A stretch of 64,000 nt of DNA from positions 2,599,001 through 2,663,000 of the forward strand of contig NZ_CP019509.1 of assembly GCF_002002905.1 (NCBI RefSeq), written 5' to 3'. Position 1 is the first letter of the stretch. Each line of letters starts with the position of its first letter. Position numbers and translations under genes: made by a program. Shown here piece after piece: positions 59,446-64,000 of the stretch. The DNA comes from Aquaspirillum sp. LM1. Its GTDB lineage: Bacteria > Pseudomonadota > Gammaproteobacteria > Burkholderiales > Aquaspirillaceae. The notes under the pieces are model-generated. The model was not told the DNA's origin. It did no database searches and worked only from the letters and a program-made list of their open reading frames with translations.

Positions 59446-59474
59446 ACAAAAACCCCCGTTGCCGGGGGTTTTTG
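59446..59474 (-). terminator. Terminator of ppsA
   Basis: On the minus strand, ACCCCCG / CGGGGGT with GCAA loop and TTTTTGTTTG tail, 27 bp past the ppsA stop. Confidence 0.9.
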
Positions 59475-59500
59475 CACGAACCAAGCAAGACAGACATGTC

Positions 59501-61885
59501 TTACTTCTGGGCTTCCTTGGCCAGATACAGCCAGGTTTCCACCACAGTGTCCGGGTTCAGCGAGATGGTTTCGATGCCTTCATCGACCAGCCACTGGGCA
59601 AAGTCCGGATGGTCGGACGGGCCTTGGCCGCAAATGCCGACATACTTGCCCAGACGGCGGCAGGTGGAGATGGCCATATGCAGCATGGCCTTCACTGCCG
59701 GGTCGCGCTCGTCGAAGGTCGGCGCAATCGGGCCACCGGAATCGCGGTCCACGCCCAGGGTAAGCTGGGTCATGTCGTTGGAGCCGATGGAGAAGCCATC
59801 GAAGTGTTCCAGGAACTGTTCGGCCAGCACAGCGTTGGTCGGCAGTTCGCACATCATGATCAGGCGCAGGCCGTTCTTGCCGCGTTCCAGGCCGAAATCC
59901 TTGAGGATTTGCACCACGGATTCGGCTTCCTTCAGCGTGCGCACGAACGGGATCATCACTTCGACGTTGGTCAGACCCATCACGTCGCGCACCTTGCGGA
60001 TGGCGCGGCATTCGAGCTCGAAGCAATCGCGGAATTCCGGCGCAATGTAGCGGGCAGCACCCCGGAAACCGATCATCGGGTTTTCTTCGTGCGGCTCATA
60101 CAGCGAACCACCGATCAGGTTGGCGTATTCGTTCGACTTGAAGTCGGACATGCGCACAATCACCTTTTTCGGGTAGAACGCAGCGGCCAGGGTGGCCACG
60201 CCTTCGGCGATCTTGTCGACGTAGAAGTCCACCGGGCTGGCGTAGCCGGAAATCCGGTCACGGATGGTGGCTTGCAGTTCCGGCGACAGGCGATCCAGCT
60301 CCAGCAGGGCTTTCGGGTGAATGCCAATCTGACGGTTGATCACAAATTCCATGCGCGCCAGGCCCACGCCTTCGTTCGGCAGCTGGCAGAAGTCAAACGC
60401 CAGTTCCGGGTTGCCCACGTTCATCATGATCTTGACCGGGGCATCCGGCATGCTGTCCAGCGCCAGATCGATGATTTCCACTTCGAGCAGGCCGTCGTAG
60501 ATATTGCCGGTGTCGCCTTCCGAGCACGACACGGTGACCTGCATGCCATCCTTCAGCACGTCGGTGGCGTAACCGCAGCCCACCACTGCCGGAATGCCCA
60601 GCTCACGGGCGATAATTGCCGCATGGCAGGTGCGACCGCCACGATTGGTCACGATGGCAGCAGCACGCTTCATCACCGGTTCCCAGTCAGGGTCGGTCAT
60701 GTCGGTCACCAGCACATCGCCCGGCTTGACGCGATCCATTTCGGAGGCGTCCTTGATCAGACGCACCACACCCTGGCCTACCTTCTGACCAATGGCGCGG
60801 CCTTCCACCAGCACGTTGCTCTTGTTCTTCAGGCGGTAGCGGCGCAGGGTGTCCACGCGGGACTCTTGCGACTTCACCGTTTCCGGACGGGCCTGCAGGA
60901 TGTACAGCTTGCCATCCACGCCGTCCTTGCCCCACTCGATGTCCATCGGACGTGCGTAGTGCTTTTCGATGATCAGGGCAAAGCGGGCGAGTTCTTCCAC
61001 ATCGGCGTCGGTGATGGAGAACTGGGTACGCAGTTCCGGAGCAACGTCGAGGGTTTTCACCGAACGGCCTGCTTCGCGGGTGTCGGTGAATTCCATCTTG
61101 ATTTGCTTGGAACCCAGATTCTTGCGCAGGATGGCCGGACGCTCGGCTTTCAGCGTTGGCTTGTGCACATAGAATTCATCCGGGTTGACCGCCCCCTGCA
61201 CCACGGTTTCGCCCAGGCCGTAGGACGCGGTGACAAACACCACGTCGTCAAAGCCGGATTCGGTGTCGATGGTGAACATCACACCGGCGGAACCACAGTC
61301 GGAACGCACCATGCGCTGAATGCCGGCAGACAGGGCCACCACGTCATGGGCAAAGCCCTTGTGCACGCGGTAGGAAATGGCCCGGTCGTTGTACAGCGAG
61401 GCAAACACATGCTTGATCGCCGCCATGACATTCTCGAAGCCGAGAATGTTCAGGAAAGTTTCCTGCTGGCCGGCAAACGAGGCGTCCGGCAGGTCTTCTG
61501 CCGTGGCGGAGGAACGCACGGCCACCGAAATGGCAGCGCCGGAATCGGCGACCATTTGGTCGTAGGCGGTGCGGATTTCAGTTTCCAGCTGTGCCGGGAA
61601 CGGCGTATCCACGATCAGCTGGCGGATTTCCTTGCCCACGCGGGCAAGCTCCACCACATCGTCCACATCAAGCTTGGCGAGCATCTCACTGATGCGATCG
61701 GCCAGGCCATTGTGAGCGAGAAAATCGCGGTAAGCCTGTGCAGTGGTGGCGAAACCGCCAGGCACGCGCACGCCGGAACTGGCGAGCTGGCTAATCATTT
61801 CGCCCAGCGACGCATTTTTGCCGCCGACGGTTTCCACGTCGGTCATGCGCAGCTTGTCGAACCAGACAACGTAATTCTCTGCCAT
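59501..61885 (-). CDS. ppsA: Phosphoenolpyruvate synthase (pyruvate, water dikinase)
   Basis: A 794-residue gluconeogenic enzyme that makes PEP from pyruvate and ATP. The N-terminal ATP-binding domain begins [23 protein letters not shown]. The swivelling domain carries the phospho-histidine in [21 protein letters not shown], and the PEP-binding domain [18 protein letters not shown] is near the C-terminus. Full length. It is divergent from ppsR, which encodes its regulatory kinase/phosphorylase. Confidence 0.98.
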   Translation of the reverse strand: MAENYVVWFDKLRMTDVETVGGKNASLGEMISQLASSGVRVPGGFATTAQAYRDFLAHNGLADRISEMLAKLDVDDVVELARVGKEIRQLIVDTPFPAQLETEIRTAYDQMVADSGAAISVAVRSSATAEDLPDASFAGQQETFLNILGFENVMAAIKHVFASLYNDRAISYRVHKGFAHDVVALSAGIQRMVRSDCGSAGVMFTIDTESGFDDVVFVTASYGLGETVVQGAVNPDEFYVHKPTLKAERPAILRKNLGSKQIKMEFTDTREAGRSVKTLDVAPELRTQFSITDADVEELARFALIIEKHYARPMDIEWGKDGVDGKLYILQARPETVKSQESRVDTLRRYRLKNKSNVLVEGRAIGQKVGQGVVRLIKDASEMDRVKPGDVLVTDMTDPDWEPVMKRAAAIVTNRGGRTCHAAIIARELGIPAVVGCGYATDVLKDGMQVTVSCSEGDTGNIYDGLLEVEIIDLALDSMPDAPVKIMMNVGNPELAFDFCQLPNEGVGLARMEFVINRQIGIHPKALLELDRLSPELQATIRDRISGYASPVDFYVDKIAEGVATLAAAFYPKKVIVRMSDFKSNEYANLIGGSLYEPHEENPMIGFRGAARYIAPEFRDCFELECRAIRKVRDVMGLTNVEVMIPFVRTLKEAESVVQILKDFGLERGKNGLRLIMMCELPTNAVLAEQFLEHFDGFSIGSNDMTQLTLGVDRDSGGPIAPTFDERDPAVKAMLHMAISTCRRLGKYVGICGQGPSDHPDFAQWLVDEGIETISLNPDTVVETWLYLAKEAQK

Positions 61886-62014
61886 GTAACGAACTTCCTG
61901 TGCTAGATGGGGGCTATCGAAAACCGGATTCTATCCGAAAGCGTAAACTTTGCGTAACCTTAATGCACTGCACAAAAGCAGGATTTGCCCTGCGAAAGTG
62001 CATGTTCCTGCGCG

Positions 62015-62020
62015 TATAAT
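62015..62020 (+). promoter_or_regulatory. -10 box upstream of ppsR
   Basis: TATAAT at 62015-62020, 31 bp upstream of the ppsR ATG. No -35 of good quality is seen, so the promoter may need an activator. Confidence 0.45.
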
Positions 62021-62051
62021 CGTCTGGAATGACAGACCCACGGGAGTTCCC

Positions 62052-62876
62052 ATGCCACATCGCCGCTCTGCCTTCTTTATTTCTGACCGTACCGGCATCA
62101 CTGCCGAATCGCTGGGCCACACCCTGCTGACCCAGTTCGAGGCGGTGGAATTCAAGCGGGAAACCATTCCGTTCATCGATTCGCCGGACAAGGCCAACGA
62201 GGTCAGCCAGCGCATTGCCGCCCGCGCGCAGGCCGACCACCACCGCCCGCTGGTGTTCCTGTCGATTATCGACCCTGGCGTGCGCAAGGCCATTGCGGTG
62301 GACGAATGCGCGCTGGTCATCGACCTGTTTGATTCGTTCATCAGTTGTCTGGAAGACGAGCTGGGCATGCATGCTTCGCGCACAGCGGGCAAGTCGCACG
62401 GGATTGGCAACGAAAAAACCTACCATCACCGGATTGATGCGGTGAATTTCTCGATGAATCACGATGATGGCCTCAAGCCCAATGCCCTGGCGGAAGCCGA
62501 CGTGATTCTGGTTGGCGTGTCGCGCTCGGGAAAAACCCCCACCTGCCTGTATCTGGCGCTGCAGTACGGCATCCGCGCCGCCAACTATCCGCTGACCCCG
62601 GAAGACTTTGGCAAGCCGGTGCTGCCCAAGCTGCTGCTGCCGCATCGCCACAAGCTGTTTGGCCTGACCATCACCCCGGAGCGTCTGGTGCAAATCCGCT
62701 CGGAACGCCGGCCAAACAGCACGTATGCGTCGCTGGACAATTGCCGCTTCGAGATCAACGAAGCCGAGGCGATGATGCGTCAGCAAAGCGTGCCGTTCAT
62801 CAGCACCACGCATAAATCCATCGAGGAAATCGCCAGCACCATCATCCACAGCGCCCATCTGACCAAACGCTTCTAA
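62052..62876 (+). CDS. ppsR: PEP synthetase regulatory protein (bifunctional kinase/phosphorylase)
   Basis: A 274-residue DUF299-family protein that phosphorylates and dephosphorylates PpsA in an ADP/phosphate-dependent manner. The P-loop-like [19 protein letters not shown] lies near residue 157. It begins [23 protein letters not shown], as in the family. The ATG at 62052 follows GGGAG; longer frame upstream is not conserved. Divergent from ppsA. Confidence 0.96.
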   Translation: MPHRRSAFFISDRTGITAESLGHTLLTQFEAVEFKRETIPFIDSPDKANEVSQRIAARAQADHHRPLVFLSIIDPGVRKAIAVDECALVIDLFDSFISCLEDELGMHASRTAGKSHGIGNEKTYHHRIDAVNFSMNHDDGLKPNALAEADVILVGVSRSGKTPTCLYLALQYGIRAANYPLTPEDFGKPVLPKLLLPHRHKLFGLTITPERLVQIRSERRPNSTYASLDNCRFEINEAEAMMRQQSVPFISTTHKSIEEIASTIIHSAHLTKRF

Positions 62877-62961
62877 GCCGTTCTAGCGGGCAGAGCTGCA
62901 TCATGCTGGTGCACGCCCCAGGCCGAGGCGAATCCCGGCACTGGTCTGGGGCATTTAGCGC

Positions 62962-64000
62962 CTAGCGCCGACCGGTTTTTTTCCCTTGTGGCGCGGGTCT
63001 GGAGTGCGGCTTTCCTGCAACACTATGCCCTCTGGATACCGGTTTGCTGGGAGCAGGCCGGGCCGATCGCGCCACGGCAGGTCGTGCACCAGGACGAAAA
63101 CCGCTTTCCGGCGGAATCAGCTGCTGTGGGCCATGGCCAATCAGGTCGGCCCGGCCCATATTCACCAGCGCCTCACGCAGCAGCGGCCAGTTGTCGGCAT
63201 CGTGGTAGCGTAAAAACGCCTTATGCAGCTTGCGCCGGTAGCCATCCTTGATCACATCCACTTTTTCCGAGCTGCGCGCCAGCTTTTTCAGCGGATTGCG
63301 CCCGGTGTGCCACATGGTGGTGGCCAGCGCCATCGGCGTGGGGGTAAACGCCTGCACTTGGTCAGGCTTGAAACCATTGGCCTTCAGCCATAGCGCCAGA
63401 TTGAGCATGTCTTCATCGCTGGTGCCAGGGTGGGCGGCGATAAAATACGGAATCAGGAACTGCTTTTTGCCGGCTTGCTGGCTGAAACGGTCAAACAACA
63501 CCTTGAAGCGCTCATAGCTGCCAATGCCCGGCTTCATCATTTTCGACAGCGGGCCTTCTTCGGTATGCTCGGGGGCGATTTTCAGGTAGCCGCTGACATG
63601 GTGAGTAGCCAATTCACGGATATATTCCGGCGATTCCACTGCCAGGTCGTAACGCACGCCAGAACCAATGGTGATGCGTTTCACCCCAGGCAGGGCACGG
63701 GCCTTGCGGTATAGCTGAATCAGCGGGCCATGGTCAGTGCCCAGGTTTTCGCAAATCCCCGGATAGACACAGGACAAACGCCGACAGGAAGATTCGATTT
63801 TCGGGTCTTTGCACGCCAGCCGGTACATATTGGCCGTTGGCCCGCCCAGGTCAGTAATATGCCCGGTAAATCCGGGGGTTTTATCGCGAATATGCTCGAT
63901 CTCCTGCAATACAGACTGCTCGGAGCGGCTTTGAATAATCCGTCCTTCATGCTCGGTAATCGAACAGAAAGTACAGCCGCCAAAACAGCCGCGCATGATA
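62962..64000 (-). CDS. ygiQ: YgiQ family radical SAM protein, N-terminus outside window
   Basis: The visible ~345 residues are the C-terminal part of a radical SAM protein (full length about 700+). The motif CFGGCTFCS, the cluster-binding C-x3-C-x2-C, lies at the visible start; the ATG at 63996 is internal. The domain [38 protein letters not shown], then a DUF3362-like C-terminus ([22 protein letters not shown]), and a basic Pro/Arg/Ser-rich tail follow. Function unknown; family proteins are thought to modify a substrate via SAM radical chemistry. Confidence 0.9.
   Translation of the reverse strand, partial: IMRGCFGGCTFCSITEHEGRIIQSRSEQSVLQEIEHIRDKTPGFTGHITDLGGPTANMYRLACKDPKIESSCRRLSCVYPGICENLGTDHGPLIQLYRKARALPGVKRITIGSGVRYDLAVESPEYIRELATHHVSGYLKIAPEHTEEGPLSKMMKPGIGSYERFKVLFDRFSQQAGKKQFLIPYFIAAHPGTSDEDMLNLALWLKANGFKPDQVQAFTPTPMALATTMWHTGRNPLKKLARSSEKVDVIKDGYRRKLHKAFLRYHDADNWPLLREALVNMGRADLIGHGPQQLIPPESGFRPGARPAVARSARPAPSKPVSRGHSVAGKPHSRPAPQGKKTGRR

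Noticed and set aside
57609..60050. An 813-codon open frame opposite the Mla permease, DUF455 and part of ppsA
   Set aside because: Spans three genes on the other strand with repetitive Gln/Arg/His-rich composition typical of reverse-strand reading of GC-rich codons.
59432..61906. An 824-codon open frame opposite ppsA
   Set aside because: Antisense shadow; ppsA is complete with catalytic histidine, and the reverse frame has no recognisable domain or ribosome binding site.

Overview
The window is GC-rich chromosomal DNA of a Gram-negative betaproteobacterium. Gene content and order point to the Neisseriales (Chromobacteriaceae-like): a Neisseria-type porin, minC-minD-minE followed directly by oxyR, a petABC-sspA-sspB block, and short inverted repeats matching the neisserial dRS3 pattern ATTCCC-N8-GGGAAT. 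PHA storage genes (phasin, PhaJ-type hydratase) and no complete phage suggest a free-living relative. The taxonomic placement is inference.

Layout. 0-5 kb: 3' end of an Rpn-family nuclease, a Crp/Fnr regulator, a porin and an acyl-CoA ligase. 5-11.5 kb: greB, rluB, scpB, ppa, coq7, hemB and a phasin. 12-16.5 kb: the Min division-site system, oxyR, and a rubredoxin-reductase-like flavoprotein whose stop codon lies inside IS200/IS605 copy 1. 17.7-26 kb: mutY, the CIRCE-controlled groESL operon, a Nif3-like gene, cytochrome bc1 (petABC), sspAB. 26-38 kb, mostly minus strand: glmM, folP, ftsH and rlmE, with yhbY divergent, then a DUF4149 membrane protein, greA, carB, leuE and carA.

38.3-46.9 kb is the accessory island. 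It starts with an AAA ATPase and a truncated Toprim-like partner. Next is an AT-rich group of three promoterless-looking cassettes, each ending in an attC-like site, with no integrase in view (a CALIN-type array). The first cassette encodes a protein with a HEPN-type R-x4-H motif and a cysteine-rich tail. A flavin reductase and a prlF-yhaV toxin-antitoxin pair follow. yhaV is cut by IS200/IS605 copy 2, which has an intact TnpB and a dead tnpA, the mirror image of copy 1. A 277-bp MITE-like element with perfect terminal inverted repeats is nested in copy 2, and two 111-bp dRS3-bearing repeats flank a small CcbP-like gene.

47-64 kb returns to core metabolism: acyl-CoA dehydrogenase with etfAB, phaJ, a GNAT enzyme, glutathione-dependent formaldehyde oxidation (frmA, fghA) beside a LysR regulator, an Mla/Mce-type lipid transporter, DUF455, ppsA with its regulator ppsR, and the 3' part of ygiQ.

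The pieces fit together in several places. The phasin and phaJ share a palindromic candidate operator. The frm genes diverge from a likely regulator. ppsA diverges from the kinase/phosphorylase that controls it. Mobile elements supply the stop codons of two resident genes and have truncated a third.
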